Part shown: piece after piece, positions 22,290 to 32,869 of the stretch
Numbering within the stretch: the stretch's first letter is position 1
Layout: each line of letters starts with the position of its first letter
The notes under the pieces: generated by a model
The model's input: the letters and a program-made list of their open reading frames with translations, nothing else
Databases searched by the model: none
Told to the model about the DNA's origin: nothing
DNA from: Kalaharituber pfeilii
Taxonomy: Eukaryota; Ascomycota; Pezizomycetes; Pezizales; Pezizaceae
Direction of reading: 5' to 3'
Length of the DNA: 64,000 bases
NCBI GenBank assembly: GCA_015179045.1
Contig: WHUZ01000021.1
Span: forward strand, 558,001-622,000
Translations under genes and position numbers: made by a program

Positions 22290-24223
22290 CTAAGCTTCTT
22301 TGGCGATGTTGACATCAACCCTACTGTCTGCCAGCAGCAGCTCTACCACCTTTTCATGCCCGTTGTGGGCAGCAGCACTCAATGGTGTCCAACCTTCTTT
22401 GCTAGCCATATTGACATCAACCTTGCTGTGTGCCAGCAGCAGCTCCACCACCTTTTCATGCCCGTTACTGGCTGCAGCACTCAATGCTGTCCAACCTTCT
22501 TTGTTAGCTATATTGACATCAACCCTGCTGTCTGCCAACAGCAGCTCCACCACCTTTTCATGCCCGTTACTGGCTGCAGCACTCAATGCTGTCCAACCTT
22601 CTTTGTTAGCTATATTGATCTCAACCCTGCTGTCTGCCAGCAGCAGCTCCACCACGTTGTCATGCCCTTGGTTAGCTGCATTAGCCAATGGTGTACAGCC
22701 TCGTTTGGAAGCGATATTGACATCCACCCTCCTGTCTGCCAGCAGCTGCTCTACCACCTTGTTGCGCCCATTTACAGCTGCACTATTCAGTGGTGACAAG
22801 CCATTTTCGTTAGCCATATTGACATCAACCCTGCTGTCTGCCAGCAGCAGCTCCACCACCTTTTCATGCCCGTTATTAGCTGCAATGCTCAATGGTGTCC
22901 AACCCTCTTTGCTAGGCATATTGACATCAACCCTGCTGTCTACCAGCAGCTGCTCTACTACCTTGTAGTGCCCTTGCTGAGCTGCTGCAAACAGTGGTGC
23001 CCTGCCTTTTGAATCCCTCTCCTTCACATTTGCCCCTGGGGCAAGTAGAGCCTGAACAGCATCCTCATCCCCATTGCGAATGGCATGATGGATGGGCCTC
23101 AAAGGAGGCAACGTCATGTTGACTTGGTAGGGCTGTGAGTCCCAGAGGTCAGATAAGCAAATAGGCAGCTCAAGCACTGAGATTTCCGAAATCGAGAGAT
23201 CACCCAAACTCATGTTTGAAAGTATTGACCATCCTCTTGTGGAGCTGTTTCGAGAGATTGTAGAGTCAAACTCGTTGCTCATGCCACTCCACTTCCGGAG
23301 TCGCCTGTAGGGCCTTGAATTTTTCAGTTCTTCTATAAACGATGGTCGCACAGATCGTCTGGATCGTCTGGATCGTATGGATATCGTGCTACGTGATGTT
23401 GTTTCAGTTCTGAATAACGCAGCATCAGTATTATCATTGGATCCCTGGTCATCTTTTATTGTAGATAATGTTGCGTTGACATCGCCTATTGCAGGTACTA
23501 TCTTTGCAGTCTGGGAATGGGTATGAACTGTCGCAGACTGAACTACATTGCTTATTGGAGGTTCGTGGCGGCTGAAAAGTCCTCGCAACTGATTTGATAT
23601 CGTGTGATTGGAATCTAATATTCGACTAACTGCTTCGTGCAATTTCCCAAGGCTTTCAGAAGCTTCTGCTGCAGTATGGCTATGTAAAGAGATCAGTTTT
23701 TCTGCATCCCCAATAAAGTTAATAGAGTAGGCCTTTCAAGTTACCATTGAATTATCCCTAACATTAAGTTCAAACTCAGTTTGTGCTTTTGCAGGTGTTC
23801 AATAAAGTCTGCAACTTCTGCTTCCTTCCACAGTGCCCATTTAATCCTCTCGAATAAAATGCTTGTTTTTGTTGTTGAAGATTGCATGCTCCTAGAATCA
23901 CTAATCCCCATGACCGCACCCAGATACTTGTCCAGATTGGAAGCAACCAAAACACATCCACTCAAAGTTGCAACAAGGTGCTGAATAGACAACATTTTCA
24001 ATCCACTTTTGTTTGGAATTTTAGTTGTCCCATCAATAAACAGTTGAACCTGACAGAATACGGCATTCATATCTTGCATTTCATCCATCAGGCATTTGAT
24101 GGATTCCGGTGCCTGCTTGGCTCGAGCCCCATAATCATAGAGGTCCTTCAGCAAACTTATAATCTTTGCTGAGATTGCAATGAGACCAGTGATGGATGCG
24201 GCTATGGATAGCGGATCGGACAT
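22290..24223 (-). CDS. FNT-ankyrin family gene C (premature stop, 622 aa)
   Basis: Exon 1 is 24223-23745, the intron 23744-23680 (65 bp, ending ACATAG) and exon 2 23679-22290. The start is placed at MSDPLSIAAS by family alignment; the open frame extends 39 codons further upstream, but that part is not conserved. N-terminal domain 1 to about 125, a single RHE heptad, the Ser/Arg triplets, the SLGDLSISEISVLELPI module, then ankyrin repeats. The first ankyrin unit (RPIHHAIRNGDEDAVQALL) is the type shared with gene D, not B or E. Repeats 6 and 7 are nearly identical over 102 bp. The frame ends at TAG where paralogs have the Trp of GWTPL, and one codon is missing just before it. It may be a truncated but expressed protein or a pseudogene. 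Confidence 0.8.
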
Positions 24224-24332
24224 TGCTCTTGGTATAGTAGTTGGATGTAGGGAATACTGAAGCGAATTCTGATGGAACGTAGCCCAGCGGGAAATTAATT
24301 TATGCGATCGCAACGGGAAGGTTAGACTGTTA

Positions 24333-24359
24333 TGAAGCAATTCCTAAGTAGTTTTTATA
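24333..24359 (-). promoter_or_regulatory. Candidate core promoter of gene C
   Basis: Minus strand: TATAAAAAC (24359-24351), then GGAATTGCTTCAT (24344-24332), about 110-135 nt before the ATG. Best TATA-like match of the five genes. Confidence 0.4.
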
Positions 24360-24360
24360 G

Positions 24361-25521
24361 GTATGGTGTGAATTTCAAGCCTCTGAGGATAACTTATCAG
24401 ACTGGTAGCCAAGCTCGGAAATTGTACGCTTTGTAGATCGGCCAATTAGTAAACCTACTGTTTGTTACCAAGTCAATTTCTATCTCTTGTCTCCTGTGAT
24501 TCACCTCTTTGCGCGCGATGGGGTAGCTAGTAAGCCTATTGTCTCAGTTTTAGCCAGCACTAATAGTACTAAAAATATTACAAGGCAGAAGGTCTCAGTG
24601 TTACATGTAATTGTGGAGAGACAAGCAGGCATTTGCAGCATATGAATTGGGGCTGCAGCTGGCAGTGGAAATATGAACATTCTACCTCAGCCCAGTTCAA
24701 AACTGATAAAAGAGAGCCAGTGCAGTGATCGCATGGTCCAGCTACTACGGTAGTACTGCAGTTTATTCAGAATAGGTCATACGGCGCGCAGTAAGTTACT
24801 ATTGATAACAGCCTACCACTGATTATTTGGGACTCTGTAGCAACCAGTTAACCGGGCCAAATCACTCGCTAACCACCGGCTAAACCGTGGACTTTTAGTG
24901 AAAATTAGAAGCAGTCTACCCTAAAGTTAATCATATGAAACCAGAACATTGCAATTCACCCTCTACAAAGCTGGACAACCTTCTTCTTCAACTTGTAATT
25001 CAACCCACTCAATCCTATAACCTTTGTTGTAACCTCAACTATCAACGACAATAGACAAACCACTTTACCAAGAGATATGCTACTGGTTCGAAAAGTAGAC
25101 TGCCTTCTCTCCTATTATACCCAGCTGCCCTCCAGGGAGCTTGTTATGCATCCTGTAAAAGTCGCTGACACTTGCATGCTGTTATTACATGCACATCTAT
25201 TACCACAGAAATGAGCGACTGAAACTACATACATGATTCGTGAATCACAATAATATTCGCATCATGTAATTTCCTCAACAGGAGCAAATAGAATATGAGC
25301 CCCGAAGTACTATGACAATTTGTTCCGCACCATGATTGATGATGGTAGTTTTTTTTTTTTTTTTTTTTTTTTGAGAGTAAGCTTTCTAGCGCCAATTTGC
25401 TTATTTCTTTCTTCGCTAGTTAGGCATGGTGTTGTGTGGAGTGCCAGCTAATAACAGGATGCAAAACTGGAAGCGAGAATTCTGCTGGAAAGATGTGTGA
25501 GGCTGGTAGTAAACAGTATCT
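24361..25521. other. Upstream flank of gene C
   Basis: Diverged but recognisable counterpart of the gene A and B flanks (landmarks AGTTAACCG, TTGCATGCTGTTATTACATG, GATGTGTGAGGCTGG). A T run sits near 25350-25372. Collinearity stops at about 25.52 kb and resumes at about 31.49 kb. No gene is supported. Confidence 0.6.
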
Positions 25522-26038
25522 ATTATCTATTATAGTACTGGGTTACATCCCTCTTGGCGTACACCGAACCCCTGTCAGAAAAGACCTTGGCGACAACCGC
25601 GAATGCCATCTTATATCTTATATAGTACTGAGTTACATCCCTCTTGGCGCACACCGAACCCCTGTCAAAAAAGACCTTGGCGACAACCGCGAATGCCATC
25701 TATTATAGTACTGAGTTACATCCCTCTTGGCGTACACCGAACCCCTGTCAGAAAAGACCTTGGCGACAACCGCGAATGCCATCTTATATCTTATATAGTA
25801 CTGAGTTACATCCCTCTTGGCGCACACCGAACCCCTGTCAAAAAAGACCTTGGCGACAACCGCGAATGCCATCTATTATAGTACTGAGTTACATCCCTCT
25901 TGGCGTACACCGAACCCCTGTCAAAAAAGACCTTGGCGACAACCGCGAATGCCATCTATTATAGTACTGAGTTACATCCCTCTTGGCGTACACCGAACCC
26001 CTGTTAGAAAAGACCTTGGCGACAACCGGGAATGCCAT
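25522..26038. repeat. Minisatellite, six units of 83 or 90 bp
   Basis: TATAGTACTGAGTTACATCC recurs at 25531, 25621, 25704, 25794, 25877 and 25960, spacings 90, 83, 90, 83, 83. The longer unit has an extra TTATATC. Units are almost identical, and the alternation implies that a two-unit 173-bp block was itself duplicated. The unit length and lack of short unique spacers exclude a CRISPR array. Confidence 0.93.
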
Positions 26039-26289
26039 ATCAACGTACCGAGTGAAATGTTCACATACTCCTGAACCTCAACATACCCCTGAACCTTCGT
26101 CATAAGGCACATATTAATGTGGAATATGCCAAACGCCCGACAATACCTATATCAAGAGTTTCCATCACATTTCATATGGAATCAACCTTCACGGAAATGG
26201 ACACCACGACAATGAGGAGTTGCAATTGGCCGTATCTATCACTGCAATCCCTTTATGTGAAATGTTCACATTCTCCTGAACCTCAACAT

Positions 26290-28010
26290 ACTCGGCATAA
26301 GATACAGAAGAATGAGCCAAATTTTATAGGTATGGTATATCTCTCTCACTATCAGGAGATGAAGCATAACGAGTTCAATTTGACAGGTACAACAGCAGCT
26401 TTCCATAGCACAATAGTAACAGAGTGAGCCGAATTTAACAGGTATAAGAGTACAATTTGACTGGTATTCGATGGCACGAGATGCAGCTGAACGAGTCAAA
26501 TTTGACAGGTATGGTAGGTCCATTTCACCTCGCGAGATGCAGCAAAATGAGCTGAATTTGATAGGCACTTTGACAGGCACGACAGCTCCTCAATGGTGCG
26601 AGATGCAGCAGAACGAGTCAAATGTGATAGGTATGGTAGGTCTATTTCACCTCGCGAGATGCAGCAAAATGAGCCGAATTTGACAGGCACTTTGACAGGT
26701 ATGATAGCTCCTCAATGGTGTGAGATGCAGCAGAATGAGCCGAATTGAATAGGTATAACAGTCTCCCTCAATGGCGCAAGATGAGGATGGATGTGGTCAA
26801 GTTGACAGATATGACCTTGACTGGCAAAAATGAGGCAGAGTAAGCTCAATTTAACAGGTATGACAGCTTTCTCTCAATGGCGCGAGATGTGGCCGAATGA
26901 GCTCAAGTTGACAAGTATTACAGGACTCTTTCCATAGCATAAGAGCAGCAGAATGAGCTGAATTTGATAGGTATAGTAGGTCTCTCTTGCCCTGCCATGG
27001 CGAACAGCTGCAAGCGGAGTTACGTGAAAAAAAAAAAAAAAAAAAAAAAAGAGTAGGCCTCTTGATAGCACGAGATGCAGCAAAATGAACTCAATTGGAC
27101 TGGTGTGTAGGTCTCCCTTGACAATACAAGATACAGTAGAATAAACTAACTTTAACAAGTATATAGGTATGGCAAGACTCTTCTACGGCACGAGATACAA
27201 AAGAATGAGCCAAATTTCATAAGTATGGCACACCTCTCTTACCAGCGTGAGATGTAGTAAACGAACTCAATTTGATAGGTATAGTAGTACCTTTCCATAG
27301 GAGAGTAGCAAAGTGAGCCAAATTTGACAGGTATAATAGGACTCTTTCTGCATTGTGAGATATAGTAGAATGAGCACAATTTGATAGTTATTCAATAGCA
27401 CAAGATACAGCAGAACGAGAGTCGAATTTGACAGATATGGCAGGTCTATTTGAGCCTGGGAGATGCAGCAGAATAAGCCGAATTTGACAGGGATTGGTAG
27501 ATCTCTCTTGCTAACATGAGATATAGCAGGGCGAGCACAATTTGACAGGCATGACAGCTCCTCAATAATGTGAGATGCAGCAGAATGAGCCGAATTCAAT
27601 AGGAATGGCAGTCTCTCTCGATTGTGTGAGATGAGGCAGAATGAGCTCAATTTAACAGGGTATGACAGCTTCCTTTCGATGGCATGAGATGAGGCAGAAT
27701 GAGCTCAAGTTGACAAGTATCACCGGACTCTTTCCACAGTGTGAGAACAGCAGAATGAGCCAAATTGGACAGGTACGGCAGGACCCACCTGGCAGCGTGG
27801 AACATGGTAAAATGAGCTCAATTCACAGTTAAGGCTGGCCCCTTTCGATGGTGCAAAGTGAGGCGGTATGGCTTAATTTGACAGATACAACAAGACCTGC
27901 TTTGATGGTACGAGATATGCCAAAATGCGCTCAATTTACAATTTTACAGGTATGGCAGATTACTCTCGATGGTGTGAGATGGGGCAAAATGAGAATGTGC
28001 TGGACTGGTA
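26290..28010. repeat. Degenerate 56/66-bp tandem array, copy 1
   Basis: Over roughly 1.7 kb the words GAGATGCAGCAGAATGAGC, then SAATTTGACAGGTATG, then a pyrimidine-rich TCTCTC..ATGG segment repeat about two dozen times with much divergence. ATGCAGC landmarks at 26481, 26537, 26603, 26659 and 26725 are spaced 56, 66, 56 and 66, so part of the array has a 122-bp higher-order period. The unit is not a multiple of three and stops are frequent, so protein coding is unlikely. No known satellite recognised. Confidence 0.8.
26990..27051 (+). mobile_element. 5'-truncated SINE fragment in the array
   Basis: CCCTGCCATGGCGAACAGC...GCGGAGTTACGTGA plus about 24 A, inserted into one array unit. Imperfect direct repeats AGTAGGTCTCTCTTG (26975-26989) and AGTAGGCCTCTTG (27052-27064) flank it. 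Confidence 0.75.
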
Positions 28011-28148
28011 CAGTATGGCGGGGTGATAAAGGGGCACCTGCTAAAGGTTATAATCATCGGCTACTACAGTACCTACTGACTCCGGCTCCATTCCCCACCC
28101 TTTCTGTTTTTTAAATCGCAAGCACTCTATAGATAGCGATAGCTATGT

Positions 28149-28415
28149 CTACTCTTCATCATCACCCTCAGCCTTCAATTCTTCCACTTTCTTATATACT
28201 CTTGCCATCATTCCAGCTGTACTAATTATATCCTTTTGTAATTTCTTAATCACCTTATACCAGGGCGGCAAGCGATTAATGATATAAAAAAAATAAAAAA
28301 AAAAATAAAAAATCACCTTATACCTGTTAATATCCTCACTTGCATAGCATTTATACGTGGGTCTATAGGGCGGATAATAAAGCTGGGTACACCTAAAAGG
28401 GCATATGCTGGACAT
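28149..28415 (-). other. Small open frame (88 aa), doubtful gene
   Basis: ATG-started frame ending in KKLQKDIISTAGMMARVYKK and an acidic tail GDDEE. A 63-bp LINE-tail insertion including its target duplication adds 21 in-frame residues (IFYFFFYFFYIINRL). In the second copy (about 30.88-31.16 kb) the insertion is 61 bp and breaks the frame. Without the insertion the frame would encode about 67 aa, perhaps the end of an older gene. Family not recognised. Confidence 0.25.
28262..28310 (+). mobile_element. LINE tail with target-site duplication
   Basis: AGGGCGGCAAGCGATTAATGATAT plus an A/T-rich tail, flanked by 14-bp direct repeats AATCACCTTATACC (28248-28261 and 28311-28324). Matches the 3' end motif of the LINE at 36112-36898. 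Confidence 0.8.
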
Positions 28416-28992
28416 CTGAGCAATATCATTGTGGATAGATATTAACCGGAATTTAGGTAGAGTTTATGGGCTGTAACGAGGGTTTCGCTATCCATAAGTT
28501 CTACAAAACCTTCTGACGCTACATTTGGTACTAGAGCTCCCTAGATGCAGGAGTGGGATTACGTGATATTATAAATAACAATGAGAATATACTGATAAGA
28601 ATAAATGCAGAGAAACGAGATTGTACGGTCATGGAACTGGTAAAGAGTGTACAGTCACTTGACGCCGACTTTACGGGTCCCTTATCCACTACCGCTACAC
28701 CTACACTCACCCTCGCGGTCGCGAGGTGGCCACATGCTAGTATCAATGTACCGAGTGAAATGTTCACATACTCCTGAACCTTAACATACCCCTGAACCTT
28801 CGTCATAAGGCACATATTAATGTGGAATATGCCAAACGCCCGACAATACCTATATCAAGAGTTTCCATCACATTTCGTATGGAATCAACTTTCACGGAAA
28901 TAGACACCACGACAATGAGGAGTTGCAATTGGCCGTATCTATCACTGCAATCCTTTATGTGAAATGTTCACATTCTCCTGAATCTCAACATA

Positions 28993-30760
28993 CTCGGCAT
29001 AAGATACAGAAGAATGAGCCGAATTTTATAGGTATGGTATATCTCTCTCACCATCAGGAGATGAAGCATAACGAGTTCAATTTGAGAGGTACAGCAGCAG
29101 CTTTCCATAGCACAATAGTAACAAAGTGAGTCAAATTTAACAGGTATAAGAGTACAATTTGACTGGTATTCGATGGAACGAGATGCAGCTGAACAAGTCA
29201 AATTTGACAGGTATGGCAGGTCCATTTTACCTCGCGAGATGCAGCAAAATGAGCTGAATTTGATAGGCACTTTGACAGGCACGACAGCTCCTCAATGGTG
29301 TGAGGTGCAGCAGAACGAGTCAAATTTGACAGGTATGGTAGGTCCATTTCACCCCGCGAGATGCAGCAAAATGAATCGAATTTGACAGGCACTTTGACAG
29401 GCATGACAACTCCTCAATTTAACAGGCATGATAGCTCCTCAATTTAACAGGCACGACAGCTCCTCAATAGTGCGAGATGCAGCAGAACGAGTCAAATGTG
29501 ATAGGTATGGTAGGTCTATTTCACCTCACGAGATGCAGTAAAATGAGCCGAATTTGACAGGCACTTTGACAGGCATGATAGCTCCTTAATGGTGTGAGAT
29601 GCAGCAGAATGAGCTGAATTTAATAGGTATAACAGTCTCCCTCAATGGCGCAAGATGAGGATGGATGTAGTCAAGTTGACAGATATGACCTTGACAGGCA
29701 AAAATGAGGCACAATAAGCTCAATTTAACAGGTATGACAGCTTTCTCTCAATGGCGCGAGATGTGGCCGAATGAGCTCAAGTTGACAAGTATTACAGGAC
29801 TCTTTCCATAGCGTAAGAGCAGCAGAAGAGCTGAATTTGACAGGTATAGTAGGTCTCTCTCTCTTCCATGGCGAACAGCTGCAAGCGGAGTTAGGTGAAA
29901 TCAAAAAAAAAAAAAAAAAAAGAGTGGGTCTCTCTTGATAGCACGAGATGCAGCAAAATGAACTCAATTGGACCGGTGTGTAGGTCTCCCTTGACAATAC
30001 AAGATACAGTAGAATAAACTAACTTTAACAAGTATATAGGTATGGCAAGACTCTTCTACGGCACGAGATATAAAAGAATGAGCCAAATTTCATAAGTATG
30101 GCACACCTCTCTTACCAGCGTGAGATGTAGTAAAACGAACTCAATTTGATAGGTATAGTAGCACCTTTCCACAGGAGAGTAGCAAAATGAGCCAAATTTG
30201 ACAGGTATAATAGCGCACGAGAGTCGAATTTGACAGGGATTGGTAGATCTCTCTTGCTAACATGAGATACAGCAGGGCGAGCACAATTTGACAGGCATGA
30301 CAGCTCCTCAATAATGTGAGATGCAGCAGAATGAGCCGAATTCAATAGGAATAGCAGTCTCTCTCGATGGTGTGAGATGAGGCAGAATGAGCTCAATTTA
30401 ACAGGGTATGACAGCTTCCTTTCGATGGCGTGAGATGAGGCAGAATGAGCTCAAATTGACAAGTATCACCGGACTCTTTCCACAATGTGAGAACAGCAGA
30501 ATGAGCCAAATTGGACAGGTACGGCAGGACCCACCTGGCAGCGTGGAACATGGTAAAATGAGCTCAATTCACAGTTAAGGCTGGCCCCTTTCTATGGTGC
30601 AAAGTGAGGCGGTATGGCTCAATTTGACAGATACAACAAGACCTGCTTTGATGGTACGAGATATGCCAAAATGCGCTCAATTTACAATTTTACAGGTATG
30701 GCAGATTACTCTCGATGGTGTGAGATGGGGCAAAATGAGAATGCGCTGGACTGGTACAGT
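28993..30760. repeat. Degenerate 56/66-bp tandem array, copy 2
   Basis: Same array within the second 2.7-kb copy. Unit order is conserved between copies, so the array was already degenerate before the large duplication. Confidence 0.8.
29866..29922 (+). mobile_element. 5'-truncated SINE fragment in the array, duplicated copy
   Basis: The same insertion as at 26990, carried along by the 2.7-kb duplication. The tail is GTTAGGTGAAATC plus A run, and the flanking repeats are slightly diverged. Confidence 0.75.
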
Positions 30761-31007
30761 ATGGCGGGGTGATAAAGGGGCACCTGCTAAAGGTTATAAT
30801 CATCGGCTACTACAGTACCTACTGACTCCGGCTCCATTCCCCACCCTTTCTGTTTTTTAAATCGCAAGCACTCTATAGATAACGATAGCTATGTCTACTC
30901 TTCATCATCACCCTCAGCCTTCAATTCTTCCACTTTCTTATATACTCTTGCCATCATTCCAGCTGTATTAATTATATCCTTTTGTAACTTCTTAATCACC
31001 TTATACC

Positions 31008-31054
31008 AGGGCGGCAAGCGATTAATGATATAAAAAAAATATAAAAAAATAAAA
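31008..31054 (+). mobile_element. LINE tail, duplicated copy
   Basis: Same insertion as at 28262, copied with the 2.7-kb block. Flanking AATCACCTTATACC repeats lie at 30994-31007 and 31055-31068. Confidence 0.8.
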
Positions 31055-31486
31055 AATCACCTTATACCTGTTAATATCCTCACTTGCATAGCATTTATAC
31101 GTGGGTCTATAGGGCGGATAATAAAGCTGGGTACACCTAAAAGGGCATATGCTGGACATCTGAGCAATATCATTGTGGATAGATATTAACCGGAATTTAG
31201 GTAGAGTTTATGGGCTGTAACGAGGGTTTCGCTATCCATAAGTTCTACAAAACCTTCTGACGCTACATTTGGTACTAGAGCTCCCTAGATGCAGGAGTGG
31301 GATTACGTGATATTATAAATAACAATGAGTTTATACTGATAAGAATAAATGCAGAGAAACGAGATTGTACGGTCATGGAACTGGTAAAGAGTGTACAGTC
31401 ACTTGACGCCGACTTTACGGGTCCCTTATCCACTACCGCTACACCTACACTCACCCTCGCGGTCGCGAGGTGGCCACATGCTAGTA

Positions 31487-32865
31487 GGTTAGTACTATGT
31501 AGTACGTTTCTGCAAGGCTAACAGCACAGTTGGTTACAGCTATCGATATTGGTGGGCAGTGATCGGATCTACATATGATAGATCGGCATCTACCCCGTGA
31601 AAAGTCTTGAGGATCAGATGCACTTACCAAAGTATTGCCTGACATGTTAAGGGTCACTATGCACATGAGGGCGAGACAGGTGAGACAAGGTCCGCACGTC
31701 AACGCCATAGTTAGTGCAAGAGGGTCGATGGTCAAAGCACATATTGCAGGAGTCAACGTCATGTTACATGAGGGGTCAATGCCATACGTAGAGAATACGA
31801 GGAACTCTAGACTCGAGTAGGAAGGGCGATGGATTGTCAAGACCGTCGTCATTGACTGGTCTCAACTTTTTATGATACCACATCATAGAAATCTGAAACA
31901 GATCGAAAATCAGTTCGGCGTTTGTGGAATCTGATCGATTCATGCATCTGTCGTGTGTCGCTGCTGTGCTGAAAAAATATTTTGACAGGTCAGTTATGCG
32001 ATGAAGACAAAAAAGTTTACATGCTCTGCTGCACGTAACAGCAAACTTGAGCCGAACTTACATACGATCGATATCTCAATCGTGCGGGGATCCATCAAGA
32101 GACGTAGTAACTAATTCGAAATTGCCTAATGAGTGATGAGGTCAAGGCGCTATGTCCAGTAGTACACAAAAAGTTGAGCAAGGATTAGGTCATTCAAGGA
32201 TTCACGAGACTCAGGGTCCATGGAGTAACAACGTCCTGCCTCTCATCGTGAAAGACGCAATCTGTAATTACATACGATATTCTGGATGCAGATAGTTGAT
32301 TATGCCAATTTACTGTCGAGGCCACTGTGGCCCTACCGTCCGCCGCATGTAGCTGTAGAAGTTACTGAGACACATACACCAGAACTCCGTGTCGAAATAC
32401 ATTTTCTCTCAACTTACAGCATAGTATTTAACTTTTAATACCTTTATCGTATTTTCCTTCTCATGAATTTCTTACGCAAAACATTGCCGGAAGATACAAA
32501 CAAACCAACAATCAACCCCTCCCCTCCTCTTCCCTTAATCCATTTTCGCCACCTGTCCTGATATTTCAATATATTCCTTCTTACTTCAAATGTTCTATTT
32601 TTTTTTTTTTTTCACGCACGCCCCAAAGATTTCGCTAGTAAAAACTTAGCATCTCCTAACAAGTAACCGCTCCTACCAGAGGTTTGTGCCCAGTGAACCA
32701 AAATGTGCCGGGAATCTATCTAGGAAGTTGCAGGGGTGGTTGGACCATGCAGTATCTGATGTTATTTGGTGGGGTGTGTAGCGACAGCGGAGTGCTATCT
32801 TTTACATACTTTATAGTCAATGAACGATCTTGCATTTGCGAATGAATAATGGAGAAGCTACGTGT
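31487..32865. other. Resumed gene C upstream flank
   Basis: Collinear with about 2.5-3.4 kb and 17.0-17.9 kb (landmarks CAGTTGGTTACAGCTA, GATAGATCGGCAT, CGGGAAT.TA..TAGGAAGTTGCAG). The minus-strand frame over 31481-31852 is not kept in the other copies. No gene is supported. Confidence 0.55.
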
Positions 32866-32869
32866 TTCA

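Larger units (their letters stand above)
26040..28740. repeat. 2.7-kb tandem duplication, copy 1
   Basis: Runs from ATCAACGTACCGAGTG to CACATGCTAGT and is followed directly by the second copy. It contains the degenerate array (26290-28010), a small open frame and two retroelement fragments. Copy 2 has the same elements with small indels. Confidence 0.92.
28741..31486. repeat. 2.7-kb tandem duplication, copy 2
   Basis: Begins ATCAATGTACCGAGTG and ends CACATGCTAGT before unrelated flank. Relative to copy 1 it has lost about 120 bp near 30210 and gained three copies of a roughly 24-bp unit (CTCCTCAATTTAACAGGCA core) near 29405-29465. Confidence 0.92.

Noticed and set aside
23741..24340. Upstream ATG of gene C giving 39 extra N-terminal residues
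   Set aside because: The extension is not conserved; all paralogs start at the M.DPLS or MSNPVS position, so 24223 was chosen.
25522..26038. Regular repeats suggesting a CRISPR-like array
   Set aside because: Units of 83/90 bp are near-identical end to end with no unique spacers, and the genome is eukaryotic. It is a minisatellite.
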